A stretch of 64,000 nt of DNA. Origin: an uncultured Eubacteriales bacterium (lineage in GTDB: Bacteria > Bacillota > Clostridia > Oscillospirales > Acutalibacteraceae). The stretch lies in assembly GCA_934464615.1 (NCBI GenBank), contig CAKSKA010000008.1, forward strand, positions 10,440 to 74,439, written 5' to 3'. Below are positions 56,938 through 63,990 of this stretch, in pieces. Position 1 is the first letter of the stretch. Each line of letters opens with the position of its first letter. The notes under the pieces are model-generated. The model worked only from the letters and a program-made list of their open reading frames with translations, was not told where the DNA came from and did not search any database. The translations under genes and the position numbers were made by a program.

Positions 56938-57528
56938 ATGAATTATAATAATGTTATTTTTGAATGTGCATTCGGCACAAGCGACCAATTTAAACCGTCG
57001 GACCTGCCCGAAATATGTTTTTCGGGCAGATCAAATGTCGGTAAATCTTCGCTTATCAATAAAGTTATAGGCAGAAAAAGCCTTGCCAGAGTCAGCACAA
57101 AACCCGGCAAGACCGTAACGGTAAACTTTTATAAAATAGATAATATACGCTTGGCAGACCTCCCGGGATACGGATATGCTAAGGTGGACAATGCCGTTAA
57201 ACAGCGTTTTGCCGAACTTATGGAGCATTATTTCGGCTCAGGCAGGAATATTAAAAAAGTTTTTCAGCTTATTGATATGCGCCACAGTCCGAGTGCAGAC
57301 GATATTGCAATGCTTAAATTTTTAAATCATTACAATATGGATTACTGCATAGTGCTTACAAAAAGTGATAAACTAAATAAAAGTGAGTACGAAAGCAGGC
57401 TTTCGGCATTTGAAACGGAACTCGGCTTTTTGGCAAAAGGCAGGGAAATAATACCGACAAGTGCAAGCAGCGGCTTCGGCACAGAAAAATTGCGAAATAT
57501 TATTGAAGAAATTTCCGCGGGACAGTGA
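56938..57528 (+). CDS. engB: Ribosome biogenesis GTPase EngB (YsxC)
   Basis: This essential GTPase acts in late 50S assembly. The 196-residue protein has P-loop GRSNVGKSS (about 30-38), the switch G2 KPGKTVTVNFY, G3 DLPGYGYAKV, G4 TKSDKL and G5 SASSG. Complete and typical length. The ATG is preceded by AAAGGACCGG. It follows lon by 33 bases and overlaps the MGMT-like gene by 4 bases. Confidence 0.96.
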   Translation: MNYNNVIFECAFGTSDQFKPSDLPEICFSGRSNVGKSSLINKVIGRKSLARVSTKPGKTVTVNFYKIDNIRLADLPGYGYAKVDNAVKQRFAELMEHYFGSGRNIKKVFQLIDMRHSPSADDIAMLKFLNHYNMDYCIVLTKSDKLNKSEYESRLSAFETELGFLAKGREIIPTSASSGFGTEKLRNIIEEISAGQ

Positions 57529-57833
57529 CTGAATTGAACACATTTGAAAAGATTTATGACGTTGTAATAAGAATACCGAAGGGTAAGGTCGCAACCTACG
57601 GACAGGTGGCTTTAATGGCAGGAAATCCGCATTGGTCAAGGGTTGTGGGATACGCTTTGCATGTAAATCCGCGCCCGGGTGAAATACCCTGCCACCGTGT
57701 TGTAATGCGTGACGGGAGTTTGTCATCGGCATTTGCTTTCGGGGGAGAAAACGCGCAGAGACATTTGCTTGAAGGCGAAGGTGTGGAGTTTGACGCTGAC
57801 GGCAAGGTGATTATGGAAAAGTACAGGATGTAA
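57525..57833 (+). CDS. MGMT-family DNA alkylation-repair domain protein
   Basis: The 102-residue protein is a minimal methyltransferase (DNA_binding_1) domain of O6-alkylguanine DNA alkyltransferases: IPKGKVATYGQVALMAG helix-turn-helix, the RVVGYALHVNP arginine finger and the PCHRVV motif with the alkyl-acceptor Cys. It lacks the N-terminal domain of Ada/Ogt. Because the Cys is present, it could be an active methyltransferase; alkyltransferase-like proteins have Trp there. The GTG at 57525 overlaps engB. The role with its neighbours is unclear. Confidence 0.88.
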   Translation: MTELNTFEKIYDVVIRIPKGKVATYGQVALMAGNPHWSRVVGYALHVNPRPGEIPCHRVVMRDGSLSSAFAFGGENAQRHLLEGEGVEFDADGKVIMEKYRM

Positions 57834-57869
57834 AAATTCTGTTTATGTAAAAACAAAGGGGACAGAGAA

Positions 57870-58514
57870 ATGGTAAAAATTGCACCGTCGGTTTTAACTG
57901 CGGATTTTCTTGAACTTAAAGAGGATATAGCAAAACTTGAAGCGGCAGGGGTGGATATGCTGCACCTTGATGTTATGGACGGTATTTTTGTACCGAATAT
58001 TTCTTTCGGTGTTCCGGTAATAGAGTCGATAAAAAAACATTCGCACATACCGCTTGACGTTCATTTAATGATTGACCGTCCGCACAGATACATAGAACAA
58101 TTTGCAAAGGTTGCGGACTATTTGGGCTTTCATTACGAGGCGGGAAGCAATAATGCCGAAACGCTGAAAGCAATAAGAAACAAAGGGGTTAAGTCCTGCA
58201 TTACAATAAAACCGTGTACGCCGCCGCAGGCAGTTTTTGATTTGCTTGATTTGTGCGATATGGTGCTTGTAATGTCGGTGGAACCGGGATTCGGCGGACA
58301 AAAATTTATGCCCGAAGCACTTGAAAAACTAAGGGTATTGAAGGCTGAAATCAATCGCCGCGGACTTGATATTCTGTTGGAAGTGGACGGCGGAATAAAC
58401 GCGCAAACCGCGCCGCAGGCTATTGATGCCGGCGCAGATGTTTTGGTGGCAGGCAATTATATTTTTTCTGCAAAAGATATGAAAGAAAGAGTACGGGAGA
58501 TAAAAAGCCTTTAA
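57870..58514 (+). CDS. rpe: Ribulose-phosphate 3-epimerase
   Basis: Rpe interconverts ribulose-5-phosphate and xylulose-5-phosphate in the pentose phosphate pathway. The 214-residue TIM barrel has KIAPSVLTADFLEL, HLDVMDGIFVPNISFG with metal-binding Asp and His, DVHLMIDRP, the SVEPGFGGQKFMP loop and EVDGGINAQ. Complete. It is convergent with the MecA-like gene, with only 13 bases between the stops and no clear terminator. Confidence 0.97.
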   Translation: MVKIAPSVLTADFLELKEDIAKLEAAGVDMLHLDVMDGIFVPNISFGVPVIESIKKHSHIPLDVHLMIDRPHRYIEQFAKVADYLGFHYEAGSNNAETLKAIRNKGVKSCITIKPCTPPQAVFDLLDLCDMVLVMSVEPGFGGQKFMPEALEKLRVLKAEINRRGLDILLEVDGGINAQTAPQAIDAGADVLVAGNYIFSAKDMKERVREIKSL

Positions 58515-58527
58515 TGCGTCAGACAGG

Positions 58528-58863
58528 TCAATGCCTTGTAAGACTTTTGCCGATATTTTGTATTGCCGATGACAAACATATGCCTTTTCCGTATTCCGAG
58601 ATCTTTGCAAAAGTAAGCCTTGAATATGTTACGCTTTTTGCAAATTTTGCGGCGGATTCGGCGGCTTTTATATCTTTTTTTTCGATATAAAGTATGAGAT
58701 AATACGAATTGTCAATGCGATACAAATCGCTTTTTATGTTCTTGTCACCGATTTTGTATGCAGATTCGGCGGCATCAAGCATATCATCGCTGTTTTTAAA
58801 ACAAAGTGTTACAATCTTTTTAATTTTAGGATGTTTTGCGTGCAGTGTTTTATATTTTTGCAT
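58528..58863 (-). CDS. MecA C-terminal-domain-like protein (possible ClpC adaptor)
   Basis: The 111-residue protein resembles only the C-terminal half of MecA/YpbH adaptors, which dock on ClpC. After a basic start (residues 1-18), residues 19-105 follow the family pattern: CFKNSDDMLDAAESAYKIG for the first strand and helix, then SDLYRIDNSYYLILYIE, a second helix and ISEYGKGICLSSAIQNIG near the end. The N-terminal substrate-recognition domain of MecA is missing. GGGGAGG places the ATG firmly at 58863. It may be a stand-alone ClpC-binding factor; that is inference from fold similarity by eye. Confidence 0.5.
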   Translation of the reverse strand: MQKYKTLHAKHPKIKKIVTLCFKNSDDMLDAAESAYKIGDKNIKSDLYRIDNSYYLILYIEKKDIKAAESAAKFAKSVTYSRLTFAKISEYGKGICLSSAIQNIGKSLTRH

Positions 58864-58977
58864 AACTTCCTCCCCAAAAGATTACAGAAAAACTATCCGC
58901 ATATAATATTACAGGGGTTAATCCGCCGACAGTGCGGTTTAATGCCTTAAATTCATTATTTTAAGCGGGTGTATAAA

Positions 58978-59112
58978 ATGAAAACAAGGCCGAAAAATTA
59001 TAACCGCGCCTCAGCGGTATTCTTTAAATCGGTAATAATTACAGCCTGTTCGCTTGCATTAATTGTAATAGGATTTATAGGGATGGGCTATTTAATAGGA
59101 TATTTCAGTTAG
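58978..59112 (+). CDS. Small single-span membrane protein (44 aa)
   Basis: ATG at 58978 to TAG at 59112 encodes a basic N-terminus (MKTRPKNYNRASAVFFK) and one hydrophobic span of about 25 residues ending GYLIGYFS. A GCGGGTG ribosome site lies seven bases ahead, and the next gene's TTAGGAG site overlaps its end, so it probably shares a transcript with the mutase. No known family is recognised. The high hydrophobicity, correct topology and ribosome site support a real gene, but the evidence is modest. Confidence 0.5.
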   Translation: MKTRPKNYNRASAVFFKSVIITACSLALIVIGFIGMGYLIGYFS

Positions 59113-59122
59113 GAGTATTATT

Positions 59123-60601
59123 ATGGATTATTCATCATTAAAAAGCGGTACGGATGTCAGGGGAGTCGCGAGCGCGCTCGGCGGTAAGCAGGTCAATTTG
59201 ACAGAACAGGCGGTTTATGATATTACCGCTGCCGCGGTTGTGTGGTTTACCGAGAAAAATAATAAAAAGCCGTCGGAAATTCGTGTTTGCGTAGGACATG
59301 ATTCCAGAATTACCGCAAAAGATATTTCCGTAAATGTTATACGTGCCTTGACAGATGCCGGTGTTTCTTCGTATTTTTGCGGACTTGCCTCAACTCCGGC
59401 TATGTTTATGACTACAATTGATTTGGACGCCGATATGGCTGTACAAATAACCGCCAGCCATCATCCGTTTGACCGCAACGGCCTTAAATTTTTTACTAAA
59501 AACGGCGGTTTGGATACCGAAGACATTACCGCAATTCTGGAACTCGCAGGTAACGGCAAGCAGATTATAAGCAATAAACCGGGACTTGTTTATCCCACGG
59601 ACTATATGCCGAAATATGCACAAAGACTGCGTAATATGATATGCACTGCCACAGGTAAAAGCGAGGATATGCAACCGCTGAAAGGTTACCATATAATAGT
59701 TGATGCCGGCAACGGAGCAGGCGGTTTTTATGCCAATGATGTTTTAAAACCGCTTGGTGCCGATATTACGGGCAGTCAGTTTTTGGAACCCGACGGAATG
59801 TTCCCGAACCATATACCTAATCCCGAAAACGAGCAGGCAATGGAGAGTATATGCACCGCAGTTAAAAAATCGGGTGCGGACCTCGGAATAATATTCGATA
59901 CCGATGTTGACCGTGCGGGATGTGTTGACCGTGCAGGCGATGAAATTAACCGCAACAGACTTGTAGCTCTCGCTTCTTACATAGCATTACAGGATAATGC
60001 CGGAGGTACGGTTGTTACGGATTCCGTAACTTCCGCAGGTCTTAAGGATTATATAGAGCAGACGCTTAAGGGTAAACACTACCGTTATAAACGCGGATAT
60101 AAGAATGTTATCAACAAAGCGCTTGAACTCTGCGCGCAGGGCATTAATTGCCCGTTGGCGATTGAAACAAGCGGACATGCCGCATTTAAAGAAAATTATT
60201 TTTTGGACGACGGTGCTTACCTTGCCACGCGCATTGTTATTGAATTGGCACGAGGTAAGGATTTTGAAAAAATACTGTCCGCCCTTAAAATGCCTGCAGA
60301 GGAAAAGGAAATACGCTTAAACATTACCGTAGCCGATTTTAAGGCATACGGCACTAATGTTATTAACGAGCTTGAAAAATTTGCTAAGGCAAACGCAAAC
60401 TGCATAATTGCAGACGACAACAGGGAGGGTATGCGCGTTACAACCGAAAACGGATGGATGTTGTTAAGACTCAGCGTTCACGATCCTGTAATGCCTGTTA
60501 ATTTTGAGAGCGATGTAAAGGGCGGAGTTGAGAAAAATATTGAATTTTTCCGCAAATTTTACGAACAGTTTTCCGAACTTGATTTATCGTCCTACAAATA
60601 A
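59123..60601 (+). CDS. Phosphomannomutase/phosphoglucomutase family protein
   Basis: An alpha-D-phosphohexomutase of 492 residues. The phosphoserine loop reads TASHHPFDRNG, where TASHNP is more usual, so Ser is kept and the next Asn is His. The metal loop reads DTDVDRAG, where DGDADR is usual; all three Asp are kept. The sugar-binding region ETSGHAAFKENYF and the phosphate-binding end follow. A good AGGAG site precedes the ATG. It could act on mannose, glucose or glucosamine phosphates. Confidence 0.88.
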   Translation: MDYSSLKSGTDVRGVASALGGKQVNLTEQAVYDITAAAVVWFTEKNNKKPSEIRVCVGHDSRITAKDISVNVIRALTDAGVSSYFCGLASTPAMFMTTIDLDADMAVQITASHHPFDRNGLKFFTKNGGLDTEDITAILELAGNGKQIISNKPGLVYPTDYMPKYAQRLRNMICTATGKSEDMQPLKGYHIIVDAGNGAGGFYANDVLKPLGADITGSQFLEPDGMFPNHIPNPENEQAMESICTAVKKSGADLGIIFDTDVDRAGCVDRAGDEINRNRLVALASYIALQDNAGGTVVTDSVTSAGLKDYIEQTLKGKHYRYKRGYKNVINKALELCAQGINCPLAIETSGHAAFKENYFLDDGAYLATRIVIELARGKDFEKILSALKMPAEEKEIRLNITVADFKAYGTNVINELEKFAKANANCIIADDNREGMRVTTENGWMLLRLSVHDPVMPVNFESDVKGGVEKNIEFFRKFYEQFSELDLSSYK

Positions 60602-60633
60602 AGCCGATGCCGAAACCGTCGGTACTTATTATA

Positions 60634-60663
60634 AAAACACCCGCTGTGTGCGGGTGTTTTTTT
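60634..60663 (+). terminator. Terminator between mutase and Cys-rich gene
   Basis: A perfect 11-base stem (60634-60644 with 60650-60660) has the loop TGTGT and ends in a T run, on convergent genes. A-rich DNA on the left gives a T run on the minus strand too. Confidence 0.92.
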
Positions 60664-61489
60664 ACTCATCCTGATTATTGTTACAGCATCCGCAGCCGAA
60701 ATCGCAATCCGCGTTGTTGCTCCTCGGCGGGAAGAAATCGTCGGTTGGGAATTTTATGCGCTTAAATACATCGCAGGGTTGGTCTGTTGTGTCGTTGCAC
60801 TGTTTTTCCGGTATGCAGAAATCGTATACGGGAATAAGCATTTGTACATTTCTTATAAGTTGTATAACCGTAAACAAACCGAGCGTTACATAAACCGCAG
60901 GTGTGCCGGCAGCACAGTTTTGTGCAAGCGGTGCGCCTAAAACATCGCATATGCCGCTGTCGTTAACTCCAAGACATTCGCAGCAATCTCTTACCTGACC
61001 TATACGGCAACTCAGCGGTATGGGATCAACGCACTGAACTACGCACTTAGGCATATTTGTTGTACGTTCCGCCGACAAATCGCACGAGTCGTTTTCAGTT
61101 GTGTTGGAGAAAATTTTAACATTGCCGTCACTGCCGTAAAGAATAACACGCTTGTTAAAGCTTGTTATACCTTTAACCTGTACGGGACAGGTGTGCGGAG
61201 AGGAATAAACATCAAATTCAGCAAGGAACAGGAAGGTTAAATCGCAGGAATAAAATCCTCTGTTGAAATTAACCGGCTCTACATTAATGTAAACATTCAC
61301 AACCTCCGCTTTACGCAGTTTTACGCTTATTGCAGAATCTATATAGCTTTGACCTTCCGTTGTAAAATAACATCTTAAATCATCGGCGCAATCTCTGTCA
61401 CAGCAGGAATCATAAACCCTGCCGGCATCAACACAGCATGCTTCTTTAAAGCCGCCGGAATTAACTGCGTCTCTTTTCAAATCAGCCAT
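60662..61489 (-). CDS. Cys-rich protein of unknown function (275 aa)
   Basis: The protein has 24 Cys in 275 residues, in clusters at both ends: a start with EACCVDAGRVYDSCCDRDC and an end with NADCDFGCGCC. Between are an apparently beta-rich domain (residues 50-130, with VNVYINVEPVNFNRGFYSC) and a middle part with PKCVVQCVDPIPLSC. There is no signal peptide and only one weak hydrophobic stretch near 198-215. A GGAGG site precedes the ATG. Cytosolic, disulphide- or metal-rich proteins of this kind in spore-forming lineages are often coat components; that is inference only. I do not recognise the family with certainty. Confidence 0.75.
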   Translation of the reverse strand: MADLKRDAVNSGGFKEACCVDAGRVYDSCCDRDCADDLRCYFTTEGQSYIDSAISVKLRKAEVVNVYINVEPVNFNRGFYSCDLTFLFLAEFDVYSSPHTCPVQVKGITSFNKRVILYGSDGNVKIFSNTTENDSCDLSAERTTNMPKCVVQCVDPIPLSCRIGQVRDCCECLGVNDSGICDVLGAPLAQNCAAGTPAVYVTLGLFTVIQLIRNVQMLIPVYDFCIPEKQCNDTTDQPCDVFKRIKFPTDDFFPPRSNNADCDFGCGCCNNNQDE

Positions 61490-61557
61490 TATCTTTCCTC
61501 CATAAGTAATTTTGAAGTATCACTTCTACAACATATTATGCAGGAAATGTAAAACCG

Positions 61558-62286
61558 TTAAAAAAGTTTAAAATTGTGTGCGGATATGAAATCTTTAAGG
61601 TAAAAAATGTACAAAAGGACAATTCCCACGGATAACAGCAAAAGCAGCAGAGTAAACAAAATATGCTTAAAAGTAATTTTTTGCGGTGATACCGCCGTAT
61701 TAAGTCCTATGCGTTTAAGGCGCGGCAGTGTTAAATTAAGCACCGCATATATAAGCAACGCTTCGACAGGGAATAAAACAAGACTTTTTACAATACGCGC
61801 AAGATTTACAATGCTGTAAGCCTGCGCTTTTTCAAGGCCGTAAAAAAAGTAATAGTCCCACTTCATTATGACGGATGTCAGCATTATGTTGCATATAAAA
61901 TTAACCGTAAATTTCGCCGCAACGCATCTTTGTATGCTTATAGGTCTTTTCCAAAAAAACAGCGCAAAAATAAATCCGCTTGACATTTCCACAAAAATAA
62001 AAGGGAAGAAGTACGGACCGCTGGGAAACAGCATACATCCCAGCGTATCGCTCACGGCGCCTACGGCAAGCGCCGCAACCGGACCGTAAACAGCCGAGCC
62101 CAGAGCGTTTATATAACAGTCAAAAGTAAGATAAAGACCTGCGGCAAGGGATATACGCGCAGCTTTTACGGCTACCCTTAAAGCAATTATAAGGGATGCG
62201 AAAACAAGCATTTTAGTATCTTTAAAGCATTGCACCGCACTTGCCCAGTAATTGCGCCCCAAAATATCGTTTTTATTTTTAATCAA
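61558..62286 (-). CDS. folT: ECF transporter S component, folate family
   Basis: The substrate-binding membrane subunit of an energy-coupling-factor transporter, 242 residues with six or seven spans. The N-terminal cytoplasmic helix (ASAVQCFKDTKMLVFASLIIALRV) and the AAxxAGLYLTFDCYINALGSAVYGP section are typical of folate-type S components; the substrate assignment rests mainly on the tetrahydrofolate riboswitch upstream. The start is TTG at 62286, seven bases after AAGGAGGG. The shared EcfA/EcfT module is not in the window. The C-terminus has an extra Leu-rich span. Confidence 0.87.
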   Translation of the reverse strand: MIKNKNDILGRNYWASAVQCFKDTKMLVFASLIIALRVAVKAARISLAAGLYLTFDCYINALGSAVYGPVAALAVGAVSDTLGCMLFPSGPYFFPFIFVEMSSGFIFALFFWKRPISIQRCVAAKFTVNFICNIMLTSVIMKWDYYFFYGLEKAQAYSIVNLARIVKSLVLFPVEALLIYAVLNLTLPRLKRIGLNTAVSPQKITFKHILFTLLLLLLSVGIVLLYIFYLKDFISAHNFKLF

Positions 62287-62320
62287 AAAAACACCCTCCT
62301 TGTATTGCTACAAGCAGGGT
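62284..62320 (-). promoter_or_regulatory. Riboswitch expression platform: terminator / SD-sequestering hairpin
   Basis: On the minus strand, the arms 62320-62309 and 62304-62293 pair with one G-G mismatch and a GCAA loop, and a run of seven Ts follows and runs into the TTG start. The 3' arm contains the ribosome site AAGGAGGG. It can therefore act as terminator, as ribosome-site mask, or both. Confidence 0.75.
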
Positions 62321-62344
62321 TGTATTTACGTTTTACCGTACCGA

Positions 62345-62457
62345 GTTTGTAGCAGCGGGATGCAAACACCGTACCGCGATAAAATTTATCTTTCGTCCGT
62401 ATGACAACTCCCCGTCCATACAGCACTTATCGCACGGTATTCTACTCTGCTGCAAAC
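62345..62457 (-). ncRNA. Tetrahydrofolate (THF) riboswitch
   Basis: Read on the minus strand, this 113-base RNA shows the THF aptamer in order: GAGTAGA after the P1 5' arm, GTGCGATAAGTG, a P3 hairpin around GGACGGGGAGTTGTC and CATACGGACGAAAG, then GCGGTACGGTG and GCATCC before the P1 3' arm. P1 pairs 62457-62447 with 62355-62345 apart from one C-A mismatch. It lies directly ahead of folT, the gene class it usually controls. In the bound state, P1 holds GCTACAA (62353-62347), which would otherwise pair with TTGTAGC in the downstream hairpin; so folate should switch the gene off. Confidence 0.9.
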
Positions 62458-62482
62458 ATTATATAATAATTTATACCCAAGG

Positions 62483-63634
62483 TCAATAACCAAGTTTGAA
62501 AAAGTCATATATTGCATCGCTTGTTGCGTATACGCTGCCTTGTATCATGTCCGCGTTGCCGCCGCATTTGGCATTAAGATTTTTCCGCATTTTATCCGCC
62601 AGCACAGTCATATCTTTAATATCGGACGCGCATATAAAGGTGTAATTATCCGTACCTTTGCAAAATATTGCCGCCGTCTCGCAGTGTTGTTTTGCATTGT
62701 TAACCGCAAAGCGTATGTCATCCATAGGCATATCCTCGCAGAATAAAACAAGCATATTCTGTTTTGTTCCGACCGCATTTACCTTTTCAAGTAAGATTTC
62801 ACGGTTTTTGCGCTTTATTTCAAACAGTAACTGCTTGTTTTGTTCGCAAAGCCCGCTTACCGCAGCTGCAATTTCAGATTGTTTTGCACACAATAACGCT
62901 GAGATTTTTTCCGCACTGATTTGCTTTTGTGCGTAGTCGGACAAAGCGCGCATACCGCATTTTACAAATAAACGCACACCGTCCTTATGTTTTTCGTATC
63001 CGCAAATTTTAATTATGCCTATTTCGCCGGTGCGCTTTACATGCGGCGCGCAGCAAGCGCAGACATCATAGCCTTCAATTTCAACTATGCGTACTTTGCC
63101 GTCAATTTCTTTTTTACTGCGGTACTGCATATTACCGAGTTCGGATTTATTCGGGAAAAGAATTTTTACAGGTACGTTTTTTTGTACCGCCTCATTCGCA
63201 AGGAATTCTATGTTTGCGATTTGCGTATTGTCAAGCGGCATATTAAGGTCAAGCGTCATTGTGTCGTTACTTAAATGAAAACCCACATTATCGCAGCCGT
63301 ACAGTTGGTGTGCCGTTCCCGATATAATATGCTCGCCGCTGTGATTTTGCATTTTGTCAAACCGTGTCTTAAAATCAACCGTGCAGTTAACGGTTTTGCC
63401 GATTTTTACAGTGCGGTCGGCTTTATGAAATATAATACCGTTTTCTGTTTGCGTATCGGTTATAACGGCGTCGTCGATTTTTCCGGTATCGCCGGTTTGT
63501 CCGCCCGATTCCGGAAAAAACGCCGTTTTGTCAAGAACTATAATATACTTGTCGCCGACAGGCTTGCAATCTGTCACCGTTGCGGCAAAATCGGTTAAAT
63601 AACTGTCATTATCATATAACTTAATCGTTTCCAT
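62483..63634 (-). CDS. Alanyl-tRNA editing protein, AlaX-L type with DHHA1 domain
   Basis: A free-standing editing protein that hydrolyses Ser- or Gly-tRNA-Ala. The 383-residue protein has the AlaRS-like N-terminal beta-barrel (AFFPESGGQTGDTG), the metal motif HSGEH (His98, His102), the second metal motif CCAPH (Cys194, His198) and a C-terminal DHHA1 domain with the GGNADMIQG Gly-rich end. These are the editing and C-Ala parts of AlaRS without the synthetase core. The ATG at 63634 has GGAG ahead, so a start 33 bases earlier is rejected. Its promoter is at 63686-63659. Confidence 0.93.
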   Translation of the reverse strand: METIKLYDNDSYLTDFAATVTDCKPVGDKYIIVLDKTAFFPESGGQTGDTGKIDDAVITDTQTENGIIFHKADRTVKIGKTVNCTVDFKTRFDKMQNHSGEHIISGTAHQLYGCDNVGFHLSNDTMTLDLNMPLDNTQIANIEFLANEAVQKNVPVKILFPNKSELGNMQYRSKKEIDGKVRIVEIEGYDVCACCAPHVKRTGEIGIIKICGYEKHKDGVRLFVKCGMRALSDYAQKQISAEKISALLCAKQSEIAAAVSGLCEQNKQLLFEIKRKNREILLEKVNAVGTKQNMLVLFCEDMPMDDIRFAVNNAKQHCETAAIFCKGTDNYTFICASDIKDMTVLADKMRKNLNAKCGGNADMIQGSVYATSDAIYDFFKLGY

Positions 63635-63658
63635 AATTTGCTCCGTCTTTTTTCTTAT

Positions 63659-63686
63659 ATTATACATTAAATTCTTGTTTATGCAA
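63659..63686 (-). promoter_or_regulatory. Sigma-A promoter for alaX
   Basis: On the minus strand TTGCAT (63686-63681) and TATAAT (63664-63659) are 16 bases apart. The -35 lies partly in the left arm of the inverted repeat 63683-63823. Confidence 0.65.
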
Positions 63687-63823
63687 GCAATAATAATCCG
63701 AACCCGCCTAAAACGGCGTATTTTAACTTGTCGTCTTTGTGAGGTGTCGGTTTAACGAGTATTTTAACATGGCTATGCGAAAAATCTGCCGCCTAAAAAC
63801 GAGTTCGGATTATTATCGCTTGC
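63683..63823 (+). repeat. Terminal inverted repeat element (141 bases, 21-base arms)
   Basis: The arms 63683-63703 and 63803-63823 are inverted copies of 21 bases with one mismatch (a T to C that still allows G-U pairing). The interior holds direct repeats: GTATTTTAAC at 63718-63727 and 63759-63768, and CCGCCTAAAA near each arm. No open frame is convincing. It looks like a small non-autonomous mobile element or dispersed intergenic repeat; no target-site duplication is evident. Confidence 0.55.
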
Positions 63824-63848
63824 CTAATCAAGTGGGGGATGGTATAAT
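63820..63848 (+). promoter_or_regulatory. Possible outward promoter at the right arm of the repeat
   Basis: TTGCCT (63820-63825, overlapping the right arm) and TATAAT (63843-63848) are 17 bases apart, with TG at 63840-63841 as an extended -10. It points to the right, out of the window. Confidence 0.5.
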
Positions 63849-63858
63849 GTTTTTGTGC

Positions 63859-63990
63859 CGACGGCGGTGGAACGCCGTCGAGGTGCTGACGCACTGTGAA
63901 AATCAAAAATTTTCGCACAAAAACATTGAATCAAAACAGCGTCCGTGTTGCGACACGGGCATGGCTTCGCCATAAAAGGCTGACGCCTTT
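63859..63990 (+). other. Chain of short hairpins, non-coding
   Basis: Downstream of the possible promoter lie successive hairpins: CGACGGCG/CGCCGTCG (63859-63880), GTGC-TGAC-GCAC (63883-63894), a GTGAAAAT/ATTTTCGCAC pair around 63896-63918, CCGTGT/ACACGG (63943-63958), ATGGC-TTC-GCCAT (63961-63973) and AAAGGC-TGAC-GCCTTT (63975-63990). The only open frame (63739-63975) has no ribosome site and atypical composition. The region is probably a structured RNA or palindromic repeat cluster; together with the inverted repeat it makes up the gene-free end of the window. Confidence 0.5.

Noticed and set aside
60662..61489. Metallothionein-type protein
   Set aside because: It has many Cys but is far too long, with a beta-rich middle and few Cys-x-Cys repeats, so the family cannot be claimed.
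63739..63975. 78-codon frame at the right end as a protein gene
   Set aside because: It runs through the right arm of the inverted repeat and several hairpins, has no ribosome site and shows no domain.
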